A stretch of 64,000 bases of DNA, taken from NCBI GenBank assembly GCA_027574665.1, contig CM050654.1, positions 36,723,722 to 36,787,721 on the forward strand, given 5' to 3'. The position numbers and the translations under genes are program-made. The first letter of the stretch is position 1, and the number at the start of each line of letters is the position of its first letter. This document shows, piece after piece, positions 24,282 to 39,200 of the stretch. The stretch comes from Rhynochetos jubatus. Lineage: Eukaryota > Chordata > Aves > Eurypygiformes > Rhynochetidae. The notes beneath the pieces are model-generated. The model was not told the DNA's origin, did not search any database, and worked only from the letters and a program-made list of their open reading frames with translations.

Positions 24282-27200
24282 GTGCGTGAAGACAAAAGTA
24301 CAGGTTCCCCAGATTAAAAAGAGCTGATACGTACTTGCATAAAGCTGAAATATCTGGCCATCTGACAGTGAGTACATTGATGTGTCCAGTGTGTTTCAAA
24401 TGAAAAGAAACGTGCATTTATGTGTGATGGTTTACAGGAAGAGCATCTCAGAGATGCAGCCTTGTGTTACGATCAAGACATCGTTCAGGCAGAAGGCATG
24501 ATGTTTAAATTAGAATTCTTCAACCTAAATGCCATGTATACATAAAGCCCCCTGAGGTGCAGAGCCTCCATATTCTGATTTGCTAACACTTTCCCCAAGT
24601 AATGGCACTGCGCGCACCGGAGCGGCATTCATTATTAGTGAGTATTCATTCCCCAGGCACGGGGGAACGCTGAGTTATTTCCAAATCTTCGGATGTTACT
24701 AGCAGGAGCACAAAGGTTTGTTCTTGCTGGATGTCATTTTCTGTTTGCTCATCTGTCAGCTGATCAAAGTTAAAATCCCTCTGTATGAAGTTTGAAATGT
24801 TTATTTAACGTAGTTATTGAAATCTGAGAGTAACAAAAGCATGTGGTACTTGTAGCTGGTTTTGATTTGCATTAACATGATTAATTCTGCATTTTGACCA
24901 GCCCTGCTGTGTGAAGCTGTTTTGTTACATATAGAGTCCTATATGGGGCCGAGCAGACTTCTTGGTCACTTCTGCAGGACGCTGATGATCCTCTAATCAA
25001 ACTCTTTTCTGTGTAGGTGTGTGAGTACTGCTGAGGACCACGGAGGGGAGGCTGTGCCCAACGCGCTGTGTGATCAGGCTGAGATCCCAGATGCACTGCA
25101 GCCGTGTAGCTTGTACTGTCCCAGTGAGTGTGCAGTGTCTGACTGGGGACAGTGGAGCCAGTGTCCGCAGGTAGGCCACCCTGCTTCTGTCTCTGTGGCA
25201 ATGTTCCTCTCGCGTTGGTCTTCCCTGTCCTTCAACTGTTGGATGAAATAGTTATTTTCTAACAAAGTAAATGATTTTCTGAGGGAAGTCAGGCTTAATG
25301 GATCCTTTCAGCATGGTTGAGTCTGGAGATTTTGATCTTTCACATAGCCTGAGCTGTAGAAAATTAATTAATAAAACACGTTAATAAAACTGTGACAGTT
25401 GATTCCACTTGGCCTATGGGAGGGGACCCACACAAGTACAGCGGGCGAAGGGACCAGTATTATTCTAGCTGCAGTAAGGGCTGTCTGCGTTAGGAAACAT
25501 CAGCAGGGGAGAGCTCTGTGAGTGATGCACGACTGCCATAACAACCGTCTGTTAAACCATGGTGGTGGCACTGCTCTGGACAGGTCTTAGGCCTGAGGGA
25601 ATGACAGCTCTCCCTTCCCGAAACACACTATTTCTGTCCAGCATCTCCTCCCCAAAACCTTGAGGGAGGATTTGAGGCAATAGCAACAGAAGGACATGGC
25701 AGCAAGATGCCTGAACAATTTGTCATGTCACAAAATACTCAAAACTTCGTGAATTATGCAGGGATTCAAGCCACTGCCAAGTGCTCTGTGTTTTCCTAAG
25801 CGTGCAAGATGGAAAGAAGCTGCAAATTCTGTCTTGTGAAAACTCTCTGGCCTCAAAGCATGTAATTTCAAACCCATTGTTTCTCTCTGATCGGTGTTGA
25901 AATAGGTGCCGGGTTTAATCTCAGGAGTTTTGTAATAGACTTGCTTGATGTATTTAAGTGACAAACATATATTCATTGCCCCTGTGTTAACAGGGCCATT
26001 ATCAAAAGTCTGTGTGGTTATTGGACAGGTATTTATACTACTGCTGACACAGGTAATTTCCTTCCATAATATTTTGTGTAGCGTATCAATATACTTGGTA
26101 AGAACATGTCAAATAAAATCTTGTGTTTCATTTCCTGCATTCACCTCCTCCTGAGCAGCATAGGTTTGATGAAGTATAGCATTCTTCTAACCAATACAGA
26201 TGCTTGGATACCTTTCAAAGTCTCAGTGTGGTTGAGCTGTTTCTTTGGCATTGACTTTTTTTGATTTTTTTTTTATTTTAGCACGTAGTAAACTAATACA
26301 GAGTTTCTCAAGGCCATTAGGTATTTTTCATGTGCCTGGGTGACAGTCAGTTGGTAACAAAGGACCACTTGAATCTTTAAGCACCCTAGTATCCTTAGAC
26401 ACCCTGGGTTTCTGCTTGAAGATTCCTTTTTGGCAATGGTGAAGCCTCTGTAGCCCACAGAAGCAGAAAGGGGATGCCCAGAGCTCGTGGGCTGCACTCC
26501 ATCAGGCAGCATAGCTCTTGGCAGTCACAGGGCCGGGTGCTATAGTCCCTCTGTCTCCTTTTGCCACGATAGATGTTAATTCATAAATGTGAGGGCATCT
26601 GCATGCCAATGCAATTAACTGAACAATATGTTTTCACAAGCTGTTCTGCAACGCTTTGTTGTGAAACTGAGATGACTGTGTGCGGATGGAGCATGTGTTT
26701 AAATAGTTCTGTCCAGATATGCGGCAATAAACAGCTTGAAGTTTTATGGACAGATAAAACCCTCCCTTTGAAGAGTTTACAGCAGTGCTGTCTCCCTTTT
26801 ATAGCTACTCAGGCTATTTGTGTTCCTTTGCTTTGGAGAAAGGACCACACAGCACAGTCCCTGCCAGGCTGCACACGCTTAACATTGCCAAGGTGAGCAC
26901 TGGGCTTGCTCTAAGTGCAGAATGGATGTACCATGATGGTGGTTTATCTTCAGTGTATGTGGGGATACCGGTGTGATGGGCAGTGATTTAGAGAAACGTG
27001 GTGGCCAGGAGTGAGGCATTACCAGCACAGGGGTAATTAACGCAACCCTTCATCTCCTGAGTCACCCCTGGGAAAGGTGGTCACTGAGACTAGCCACAAG
27101 CTGGAGGACATGGGCAGTGGGTTACAAAGGCAACGGAGCCTACGAAGGATCCCGTTTCGCTTTGAAGGGAAGGGCTTTGTGTGGTCAATTGAGTAGCTCC

Positions 27201-30200
27201 ACTGGTTGCAAGTGAGAGCTTGGGTCCGGACCTTGCACGGAGACCCTACACACACATCCAAAGATAGGAGTCTGCCTCTGGAGCCAAAACTCTTGTTAAG
27301 TCTTTTGGTCAGACCTTTTGTTCCTCCAACCTGCTTAAAGTGTCTTCCCACAGAGCCCAAAAAACACATCGGTAAGTTTGCGTGCATAGAGTCCCTTGCT
27401 CGTTAGGGCTGTCTATTTAATTGTGTTTGATACAGTTTTGCTCAATAGCTGGTATACTCATGCATGGTTTCTGATTCATGCCAAACTGGAAGTAAATGCT
27501 TGTCTTCTGAAGATGTGTAACATGGTTTTTGACTATTCACTGAAAATCTGTTTACTAAGTATGGCACCTTTCTCTTTACCAAGGAATCAAAAAAATTTGA
27601 AGGACCATGTCATATTGAAACAGAAAAGCAAAACCGTACATCCTGGCTGCTCTTTTTCAAGCACATTTATATTTCAGATCAAAATAGTTGGCATTCTTAG
27701 TGGTAGCACACTTGTAAGACAGCTGCCAATGAGCATTCTGGGAAATCTTCCTTTGTCTGTGGTCATGTTTGGCTTGCTGGAGATAAAGAGGATTTATGAA
27801 ACTTGACAAATTCTGGTTTGTAAGAAATGAGGAACCACAATTTCAGCCTCATCTTTGTCTGAGTAGCTCTTTGATTTGAGATATTTACCTAAGATTTTGG
27901 TCAGGTGAGAATTCTTTTCCAGTCGCTTTGGTGTTCTGCTCGTATTTTATAGTGTTGATAATAAATTTGTCCTGATAGCTGAATAACTAACTCATATCAG
28001 CTGAATATAAAAAGGCATTTTAGATTATCCAGTTTACCTTTTGTCAATATGTCATTGTACTCTGGATACTTTCTAGGGTATTAGTTGGTTTTACCTTGTA
28101 GCAATACCCTTCCCATGTGAATTTTCCATTTTCAGGATAGTAAATGATCTTGAATCATGTTGAAATCAATGAGTCATAAAGGTGGCAACTGCTTTGTCAA
28201 TAGGACATATTTTCTTCAATACTTTTTTCTGTTAGAACTTTGTATTTGTTCTACCTTTTTTTGCCTGTGTTTCCCTTTTTCTGTTAAATATTTGTGTCTC
28301 TAGGGTGGTCTTTTGTAATTTCAGATGCTCCCACTATTCTTTTATGTGTATTGTCCAACTGAATTGCAATTTTTGCATCTTGATTACAGTGCTATTTAAC
28401 ACTGCTACACAAAGCCAAATTTTAATATTTCCTCTAATGGCACTTTTCTGTGACCCAGAAATGCAGCTGTCTGAAATGTAATACTTCGAGGTTACTTTTG
28501 AGGATTTGTCGCTTTACTGGATTCAAGAAACGCATAATTACTGATTTAAAGCTTGCCTATTATTCTCACATTCTCTATTGTGAGAATTAAATTCAAAATG
28601 GTTTTGCTTCTGATTGAAGACTATTTTTTGGCTCATAAAGTTTTCTTCTTTGTCGCTAAGTAACATCCACGTAACTTAAATATCAAGGCTTTAAAGCCAT
28701 TTAAAATAACAGTTTGAAGCTTGCTGGTTAGAAAAAAAAAAAATCATGAGCAAATTAGATTGACTTACATTTTGCTTCAGAGATTTCGTATTCGTTCCAG
28801 CTACAATAGCGTGTTCAGTCAGACATCATCACTTGATTGCTCAAAGACCCAGCTAAACAATCTGGAAACCAAAATCCTATCATCTCTGTTACATATTCAG
28901 TGATCGAATAACATGCACTACCTGCGGTGTCTTGACTTTGTATTCATCTGACTTGGAAATGTAATTAATTGACTTCAATTGAACTCATCAAAGCATTCTT
29001 AAAAAGAGTTAATGTGCGAGTTGTGCTACAAGTCCCTGAAATAATTACCAGGAGTTTGTTTTGTTAGCTGGCTGCTGCTGGGTGGGTAGCTGTTGCAGCC
29101 CCTGTAGCCGATCCGAGTGGCCTCCTTGTTTGCCTCAGCTGTTGGCATTTCTAGCAGCTAATTCTAAGAGGTCTGAAATTAGTTAATTATAGGAGGTTAC
29201 ATGTCTGGTGAGTGAGAACAGCTGTCTCTGTTTCAGCGAGCATTTTCCTCATGGATCAATAGCGATGTACAGCGCTCAAGACTTGTGGCAACTGAGTTAT
29301 TATTCTCTTGCATCTGCGGGGTGAGGGGGTGTAATGTTGCAATAACTGATCGTGTTCATCGTGGCACCAGGCGATACGGCCGACTCTCAGGTTTTGCAGT
29401 GACTTTCATTGTAGATGCGAATCGGAGTTGTTATGGTTTGGAAACGCTTTCCCTCTCGAGCCAACTGGAAGAGAAATTGTGGACTCGTGTGGACATTGCG
29501 ACTCAATGAAGGTCTTCATCGCGACTGGAACCTTTTTACATAGGTTTGTCAGAGGGCCTGCACTTTGGAGGCTGGATTGAAGGAGGAAGCTCACACAGAG
29601 TTGTATTTCTAGCCCAGGGGATAATTTATTCAGGTGAAGCATGAGAATGATGCTGGTGCAAGGCTTTTCTGGAAGGACTTACACTGCTCCTTACGCATAG
29701 CTGGGACCTGGATTTTTTTGGCTATGGCTTTGTCAAAAAGTTGGTAGCTGCTGTATTTTTTTTAGAGTCATTCTTTTATTTTTACTCATCTTTATTAACA
29801 ATCATTTTTTTAAAAGCAATGGTTATATATGGGGTGGCAAATAAGGTTTCAGAACCTAGATGCATCTCAGAAAGAAAATTTATGCAAATGCGTTTTCATT
29901 TGAAAAGACTGCTTGTGTTATTGTAAATGGCTTGTTAAATTGTTACAAAACATCCATGTCTGCATGAACAATGTAACAGTTCATTGCACTGTTAAAAATA
30001 GTCAAAGCCTGTTGCTGCCAACGCATATACCTTAGTTTGAGGTTGTATGTTTCCTTATGAATAGCCAGATAAATATAATGTGGCCAGCTATTTATAGTGC
30101 AGTATGCATTATGCAAGCTCTTTGATAAATTGAACAGCTTAAAGGACTCTCTAATGGGTTACAACCTTTGTGCTGTACAATTATGATGCATATGAAAGCT

Positions 30201-33200
30201 TAGATCAATGGGCAGCTTTTAAAATCCATCACAAAGAAGGTCTAATAGTGTATATTAATGTGTGATATGTTAACAGTTCTTGCTCTGGAACTTAGCATTC
30301 CTAACCTCTCAATTTTATTTTGTTTAATATCCTTCTCTACCAGAACAAACTTTGTGTGCTTTGTCTGTCTTCAAGGCCAGGCTGGATGAGGCTTTGAGCA
30401 ACCTGGTCTAGTGGAGGGTGTCCCTGCCCATGGCAGAGGGTGGAACTCGGTACATGCTTTGTGTATGTCTGTGTCCCTCACTTTTTATGTTAGCTTAAAA
30501 TAGTGACAAGTGGTCATGGTGGAAAAATGTGATTGGCTAAAAGCAATATTAAAAAATGCAGCAGTTAATAGTACCAAGAGTTCCTCCATAGAATCAAGAT
30601 GGAGGCTTTTATAACTTCTCAGTGCACCTTTGGGAAAAACTCTGGTTCATTCCTACCTTAACATTTTATGTACCTCTCATTGCTTCAGAATATTTTGTTT
30701 CTGTAGTGGTTTATATAACCTGGCCTGTAGATCCTTGGCTTTAGCTCAACTTTTTCACACTTCATAGGAAAGGATAATGGAAATGGTGAGATTTAATACA
30801 ATAAACTAGGCTGAGACAGTATAGTTATACACATAAAGAAACTTACTGTGCCTGTGTATGAGGTCCTATTGCTGTAGGCTATTAAAGTGCGACCTGAGTT
30901 AGGTCCCTGTTACTGTTTCCATCCAGAAATTATTTCCATTCTTGTAACCGTTGCCAAAGCACATGCCTGAACTACATACCCCATTGCTTGCAGTCATCAA
31001 GAAGGAATCTGGACTAAGTCCAACAAACAACATAGTCTGTAAAAACTTCACTGCCAAACTTGACCTTGAAGGTACAGAGTTCTCCAGGCCCCTGACCTGC
31101 TACCTCCGTGCATCACAGCTACCTCCATTTCTTAGGACTTGTTTTCTCTCTTATATTTACTGCCAGTTGGCACCTGTACTCATTGTCCTTCCTTGATCCA
31201 TAAGTCTTTATTTCTATCCTGGGTGGTGTTGGAAACGGGTTTCAGTTGTCCAGAATAGAAGCAGAAATTGGACCAAGGTATTCCACTTGCTAAGCAGGTA
31301 CTAAACTCGGGTGGTCCCCAGGCTGCAGCAAGAATTACTTGTCGTTCCTGGAGGCACCTGGCCTCTGGCAGAGCAGAGCCTTAGTTTTCTGGAAAGATCA
31401 GCTGAAGATGCCGGATCTCCAGAGCTGCCCTCCTTGCAGTTCACTGAAGATGTCCCTGGGGACGAGACGCAAACGAGAGGCTGACTTTCACCCCACCTTC
31501 TGTTTTCCTTTCCTCTACACCAGGTCTGTGCAAGAGTTGCTCAGTCTGGACCCCTACACGCATCAGCAAGATGCTTCAGCACCTGCATGGGGTTCTGCAT
31601 TGTGCTCAGTTCAACCATCACTTGTGTTAGACACTGCCTAAATCTCTCTTAATAAGTCATTGCAATCAAAGTCTATCACTTTGGCTTTATGCATAAGCAG
31701 ATTATGCCTAATTCTATCCCATTGTTACATAGAATGTTCTCCAACTATGGGATTTATAACCCCAGGCATAAAAATAAGTAGCATGACCATAAAGAGATGA
31801 TCTCAGAAATACAAGTCAAAGTAAAACTCCCAGTACTGAACGCTTGTATTGTATGTAACAGCCTTTTTGCAGTAGTTGGCTGCACCTTCTCCTCTTGCTT
31901 TGGGTTTCCACTGTAGAAGTAGTGTTGGCTAATGCTGAGTACAAGCCAGTTGTGATTACCTTATGGGAGGTAATGGCTGACTTAATGTAAAAATAATTTT
32001 AAAAAAGCTTAATCTATGATTAGTGAAAGTAGTAGTTATTAGTAGAACAGTAGGAAGTAAAATAATGTCTTTGAAAATATAGCATCCACTTAATGGGAAG
32101 AGTTGAGTTGTTAATGAAGATACTCAGTAAAGGATTGCTGAATCACAGTGGGTTTTATTTCTTTAACCTCCCCCCGCCAAATTGCAGATTCATATATGTT
32201 TGTGATAAGACATTTGGATTCCTAGTGGTGGGGGGGAACGGATCCTGTCTTGATCCACGTATCTGAACGACACCTTCACTGTTTCATGTGGAAGAGTATT
32301 TGAACAGTGAAGTTATTTTTGTCGTTTTCTTCATTTACGTGAATCAACACCTTCTGTAATCCTGCCCAAATTTCAGTTAATTCTGTGAAAATGTCTTACC
32401 TTAATTACTCAAGTAATATTTCTTTCTTTAGCTGGCTTTTCTATAATATTGCTGCCTGCTGTTTCTGTCTTATCTCCTAAAAATGGAGTTTGCCAATGAT
32501 GGTGATTGTTTTTTCTCTTAGTATTTTTAAAGATCCAAACTCGGGACTACACACATACCATTGGTGGTCATGGCAGTGGTGACAATGGTGACATAATATC
32601 TTCCTCCTGCTATGCAGCTTACACACTTCTCTCTGTTACTGCTTGTTAATGCCCTCAGCAGCTCACCACTGCAAACAGTCCCCTTTAACTTTCACCATTC
32701 ACATCCCCGACTGACTTTGAATCTGCCAAGCCATTCCTCAACTTTTGCCGCGTCGTAAAGACTTAATTTTTCCAGTGTGGGATCTTGGAGGGGTCCTGCA
32801 GGAATTGTGCACCCAAGCCCCTTGGGATTCCAGGGTAGCTGGATACTCAGCTCAGTCTTGCTCCTTTGAAAGTCTCAGCTTTCATCTTTTTCTTTGCAAG
32901 TCATTCCCTCCTGCCGCTTATTCAGTTCCAGATGTATTTGGCTCAATTTTTTACATAGTTAACTTGAAAGAGTAAGGCCAGAAAATCAATTATAAAACTA
33001 AATTGACTTCTCAATTGACGTAAAGAGAAATTCAACAAATAATATTACAGGATATTAGTTACAGTTTGCAGACTTTGAATTTTTGCATGTTTCCCGTGTA
33101 CTCAGCTTGATTAAGTGAACGTGTTTCCTACAGAGATTCTTTATTATTCAAAACTAGTAAAAGTGGGGGAGCTTATCGCATCAGCTCCGGCTTCTGAACA

Positions 33201-36200
33201 ACGCGGCTCATCAGCGCAGTGAGAACGCCAGCCTCACAGCTCCAGTAAACAAGTCATTTATTGGGATCCTGGCACACACAAGATAGACTTTGTCCTGTTT
33301 GAGTCATGGCTGTTAAACCAGTCTGCTACCCACCAGGAGGACATCCAAGAGGGAGAACGGTCCCGCTAGCCAAGAAATCTGGGTGGCTGTGTGACGGCGT
33401 GTGCAGCGCTGAGCTGTGTCAGCGCCCTGTCATCCAGCACAATGGGGTGCACACTGGGTGGGGAGAAAAATACCATTTTATTAAAAGAAGTTACTTATCT
33501 ACAAATGATGCATATTTTGTCTCTGCGGGTTCTTATTTTGAAGGGAGCAAAAGCAGGTATTTCTGAGTTGGCACAGGCTTAACTCCTGTCACAGCATTCA
33601 TTGATTTTTCCCCTTTGGTAACATAATGCAGAGAAACATTAATTAGGAGTAGCTACTGAGATACCTGCTTTGATTTGGTTTTTTGGTTTGGGTTTTTTTA
33701 TGTTTTATTGGCAAATCATTTAAGTTATTAGTGCTACTTGTGAGGGTGAGCAACCAGATTCGTTGTCGAAAAGGCAGTAAAGTATTGGTAAATGTATAGC
33801 AGAGGTTTAATTTTCACATAATTAAGAGCAGTTGGTTATTTTAGATGACCATGGATATTCAAATAAGATTGCCATTTAAAATGCTTTGACAAGGTGTGTG
33901 TCAGCAATAAAAACATAATAGAATTTTCTTCACATAGTGTAAGCATAATAGGCCCTGACAGTGTATCTTAAGAGCAGACCAGACTTTTTTCCTATTTGTT
34001 CTGCTATTTATTCTGTTTAGTTATGCTATCATCTGTGCAACTAATCCGCGTTACAGCAGTCTGAGATCTGGATTTATGCTGCAGTGCCATTACATTTCTC
34101 TTTAATATTCACAATACAGGAATTATCCAGACTTTCACCTGTGCCGGGTTCAGTGTTTGCAGGCAGCTCGTTGCATGATAATAAACCCGTGGTTTTAAAT
34201 TGTTAGCTATGTTTTTTTGGTAAAGTACTCTATAGAAAATCCTTGTTTTAAATTCCCAAGCATTTATGAAAAAGTCTTTCCGGGTGCATTGGGTCTTTTG
34301 GTTTTCTTTGCTGTTCCTGAGCAATCTTCAGACATAACGAGAAACTGTTAGGAATGAAATAGGTCACCTTGTTCAGTAAATGGCTGGGAATGCCTTTAAT
34401 TGGGTTTTATTTCCATTAGGTTTACTTCGACCACTTCCACACACCCATGCCCACTGTCCTGGATTGCAGGAAAACTGCTGAGGTCCAGAGGTATTCCTGT
34501 AATCACCCTGGCTTCAGAATAAGCCTACTTAGCCTTATCTCTGGTTTGATTTAGTAATACAGTGCAGCGATCCTTAGTTCTCTTCACCACCAATAAGCCT
34601 TGCCTGGTGTCACTGGTGCCATGAGTCCTTCTTCCTGAATTAGTTCCCCTTGGCATGAGACATGGATGGGACAGCCAGGGTGGGGACACCAGCAGTGGCA
34701 CTGTGTTCCCCATGGCCCAGCCAGTGCTTATGCTACATCCTCAGATTAAGTAAACCAGGGGAAAAACTTAAGAAAAGCTTGGCAGAGCTGCCTGACACCT
34801 CTGCATGGCATCCACACAGAAGAGCTCTCTGCAGAGGAGGGGTGAGCAGGAGGCTGCGGGAGGGGATTTGTGTGGATGAGTAGATGCTTTCCTCTGTGTA
34901 AAGGGGATGTTTCTTGCAAGGCAGAAAACTTGAGGTCACCACTGCTAAGTCGGGCTGAAATGGAAAGCGAAACAGCCCCATGCCACAGTGCTAAGAGAGC
35001 GAGGATGGGAGACTGCTAAAATCACACACTTTTCATGCGCGTGATGTACAAACAGAAACAAAAACCAGCCTCAGTCGGTTACTACTCACATAAAAACTGT
35101 GTGAATCCTTGCAGGCAGGCAGACATCAGTATTTGTATCACATACTTTGAAAAGTCACCCCATCTGTTTGTCAGCATCATAACCGATGTGCTATTACGAA
35201 TGTCCTTCCTAGAAATGAAATCTGTGCGGTAACATCAGTTTTTACTTAAAAATGCATCAATTGGGCCAGAGATCCCATTAATCAGTACTATGGCATTTTA
35301 CTAGAAGTCTTGGGAAGAGGTGGAGAGTAGAGCACAGCAAAACGGCACAGTCTGTATCCCGTTATCCCCAAGGATCCTGACAGAAATTATAGGAATAAAT
35401 ATTGCCTGAAATAGCTAAATCAGGGTGGACAAAAGATGACTTTCAGTAACACTGGATTCTTACCTTTGAACCACACTTCCTTCGTATGCTTTAAGTGTCT
35501 TTAGAACAGAAGTGGGATTGTATCGTACCTCAGTATGGCCGTGGATGTGGATGTAACGCCCCGGGCGGTCAGTGTCTGTATGATTTACAAGGGTCTCTTA
35601 TACTGTGCATCACTTTTGTACATAGGTGTGTGATCCGAGTATTATGCAAACCCGAACTCGCCAAGTGCTAAGATCTTCAGTTAATACGAAGCCCTGCCCT
35701 GAAGATTCACAAATGAAGCCATGCATTCTAAACCAAAATTGCTTCCAGTATCAGTACGATCTAACAGGTGGGTGTAACTTTCCAATATACTCTTAGTAGG
35801 CAGTGACACTAATTACAGCATGTATTAAACTGATGTCCTGTTTTTCCAAATATCTTTGCATAAAAGATTCAGCTCCTTGAAGGCCTTCTCCAGCTGTGTT
35901 TTTAGTTATGTTTGCTTGGAGTGTTGGTTAAAGCCTTGACATTAAAAGAGTGATGTGTAGACATCACAGTTTTCACTAAAGTTAATTATATGCCTGTGGG
36001 TTTTTTTGTCCACAGGTTAGTGGGCAAATGCACAATTTTTAAGTTGTCATTGCAGGTTCACTGGAAATAAAAAAGGTTAAATGGGATCATTTTGGTGGGA
36101 TATCAACAAAATTAATTACAAAATTCCAGTTAAAAGATTATCACCTGTGTGATTGCAGTGAATCCAGTAGTACTAAGAAAAGTCTGGTTTGAAGGCAAAT

Positions 36201-39200
36201 ATGCGTTATATGGGTGGGCATAGGATATTCAGAGCAAAATGCATTATTTAGGACCTTAGAAGTAATTAGATCTGTTGCAAACAAACTAAGAAAAGAAAAA
36301 AAAGGAGGAAAAATTCCTTTTGCTTCAACCAGCTTGGATAAATGAGAAAGACTGGGAGAGGAGAGGAGATCTAAGAGAAGTTTGGGGGCTGGTGGGAAGG
36401 GAGAACAAAGCAGGAGAAAATGTTATATCTGAATATAAACTCAGCCTGTTTGAAATAAATGCCCTAGAAACACCCAGGCAGCAGGACGATGCCTTTTTTT
36501 TATCATCACATTTCAGAAATGCAGAACATTTATGTGTTCGTGTTTATCAGACGTGGAAGACACAAAGTAATAGGTTTTCTTCTCATATGCTTCCTATTTG
36601 TTGGTGGGTTATGGAAATTTTTGTAGTTTGTGTTATGCTTTTTTGTTTATTTTAAATGGTGTTTTAAGGCTTATTTTAGTTTAGTTGTATTCTGACCATC
36701 ATATTCGCAGACGAGTCATAAGATATGGATTTTCTTCTACTAGAAATCCTGTTTTTGTTTCACGAGTATTAGACCTTAGTTATAAATAATAGAAAGCTTT
36801 GCCTTGAGACAAGAAATAGGTTAAACCCGAGTTACCCTTGAGAAGCTTCCCCAGCTGTTTTATCAAAGTGAAATTGTGCTTCAGACAATAGTCTTGTAAA
36901 TGTGCCAACTGGGTTGAACTGATAGGGTTTATCAGCGCTTAACAGTGTTCTGTGTGCTCGGCGGTACCGGTGTTGTTAAGGGGATATCTGGGTGCAAGGT
37001 GAGGAGTTTCTCCTCTGGGACTTGCTCGGTTTTAAGAGCGACTTTCCTTAGTGTGGGTTGTTCTTGTGTACGGGGTGTCCTGACACGGGGAAGCTCTGCG
37101 TTAAGGGAAGGCAACCCGCGCATTGGGTGGAAGGATGTGAAACCAGTGACGGCGCGACCTGTGGCGCTGCACCCTGTGATTTGTGTCCGCAGGCTGGAGC
37201 GGGTGCCAGCTGGGTGCCAATGCCACCTGCGGGCACGGGGAGCGGCGGCGCCTCCTGAGCTGCCGGCGCAGCGACGGGGCCACCGTCAGCACGCGGCTCT
37301 GCCAGCAGGTGAGGATGGCGCGCGTGGGGATGCCCAAGGTTCGTTTTGGTTCTGCAAGCCACGTCCTGACCCACACCATGACACTCTTCATGGATGGCAG
37401 AGAAGTTGTGTTTGGTGCTGGGAGTTTGGGGGACAAAAGCATCCCCGGGGGGTTAGTGGGTGGTATCACTCCTGGATTTAAACGGGAGGTTGGGGGTCAG
37501 AGTAGCATGCGTGGGGCACAGCTATAGACCCTGCACCATGGCTCCAACAGAGCTGCCCACCCGGCAGATTGTGCCCGGCTAGAAGTTTGGGACTGTCCTT
37601 TCAGAGTAAGACCCAAACCCAGAAGGACTTGTAGAAGTGAAGTGTTTCAGCGCTCAAACGGCTTTCACCAATTGCACCCTGAGGGAAACTCCCTGTAAGC
37701 AACAGCGCTGGCGTCCCACCGGAGTCGCTGCTGATTTTGGTTTCCTGACGCAGTGCCCGGGTGGTGGGGGGTGTGCTGGGGAGACTGACGCCTGTGTTTC
37801 CTCCTCATCTTGCAGCTTGGCCTGGAGAAGCCGGTGCAGACGAGCAGTCGGTGCGTGGTGGGCTGCGCCGTGGACTGCCGGCTCTCGGCGTGGTCGGCCT
37901 GGTCGCAGTGCTCCCACACGTGTGGCGCCGGCGGTGAGTCCCCGCCTGCCTCCTCTCCCCCCTCACACACCCCTCAGCAGGGCAGCGCAGATGGGACCCC
38001 CAATCCCAGAAGGGTTTACGCAGCCCCTCAGCAGGGGTGCAGAGCACAGGGATCACCCCGAACCCTTCGGAGGTGATCTTTGGACGCTCTCAGGGTCCTG
38101 AGGTGTTGGGTTTTTGAACAAATGCGGGCTATTTTCAAAGTACTCAGAGGTGAAAAATGCAGTTTAGGAAACCAAGTGGACAGATGCCTGGAGGGTTATT
38201 TTATTAATTAATTCAAACTGAGAATTCAGTCATAGGCACCATTAACCCTAGAGATAGGAGGAATACATAGAGCTAGCGAAGAGCTCAGTAGAGTTACAGG
38301 ATTCTTAAGAAATGGATAAATAACTAAATACGAATTCCTCTGGTGAAGTTACTTTTAATAATATAATTACATTCCGTTGAAGAAAAGACATTAAGACTAT
38401 TTTTCATCATTTAGTATATCCCTCTGTCTACACCTTGTATCCAAATGTCCCTCAACACTGGTATGACCCCAGTAACTTCAGTGAGGTTTTCTATACCCAG
38501 TAATGCTCACCAGCATCCAAAAAGTGAAAGGATTAGGTCCTTTTTTTTAAACTTTGTATGATTTTAAAAGCGCTTTCAGTATTGATACGAGGAAACGCAT
38601 TGAAGCTTTTATTCAAAATAAGCTCAGGACATTATTTCCCAGGCTTCTGAGGTGCATTACAGCTAATGGTCTTGTAATATTTGAGAGCCATAATGTATAT
38701 TTGAATCAAATTCACTTAAGGTCAAAAAGAAAAAAGTTCTTAACTTCCATAAAGTGATTCCTTCAGATGGATTTCGGAGATCAAAGCATGTTACAGAAAA
38801 AGCTTAAATTTTGGATTAGTGGTGTCTATTCTGTGCTGAGCTTTTAGTCCTTTTGTAAAGAGGCACTTTCTTGACAGAAATGAGTAATTTGTAGGCAGTG
38901 TTTTAACAACACGCTAGTAATACTATTAATTCCAATTTTCTTTTTTTCTTCAAAATCCATTTTGGAGTGTTAATGCTCGTGTTGCTGAATGGACCGAAAT
39001 TATTCTTTTGAGTGTTCAATCACTTACTAAAATAAACAGAGGTATGCGTAGAAAAGCAGGTTGTAACTTGTTTATGGCTTTTAGCATGCTAAAGGACCAG
39101 CTTATGCTATATAATGCCTGAAGGGTTTTTGTCCAGAGCTGTTACATTGCATAGTCTGCACGGGGATCTACTCGAGTAACACTGTGTCTCATATTCTGCC

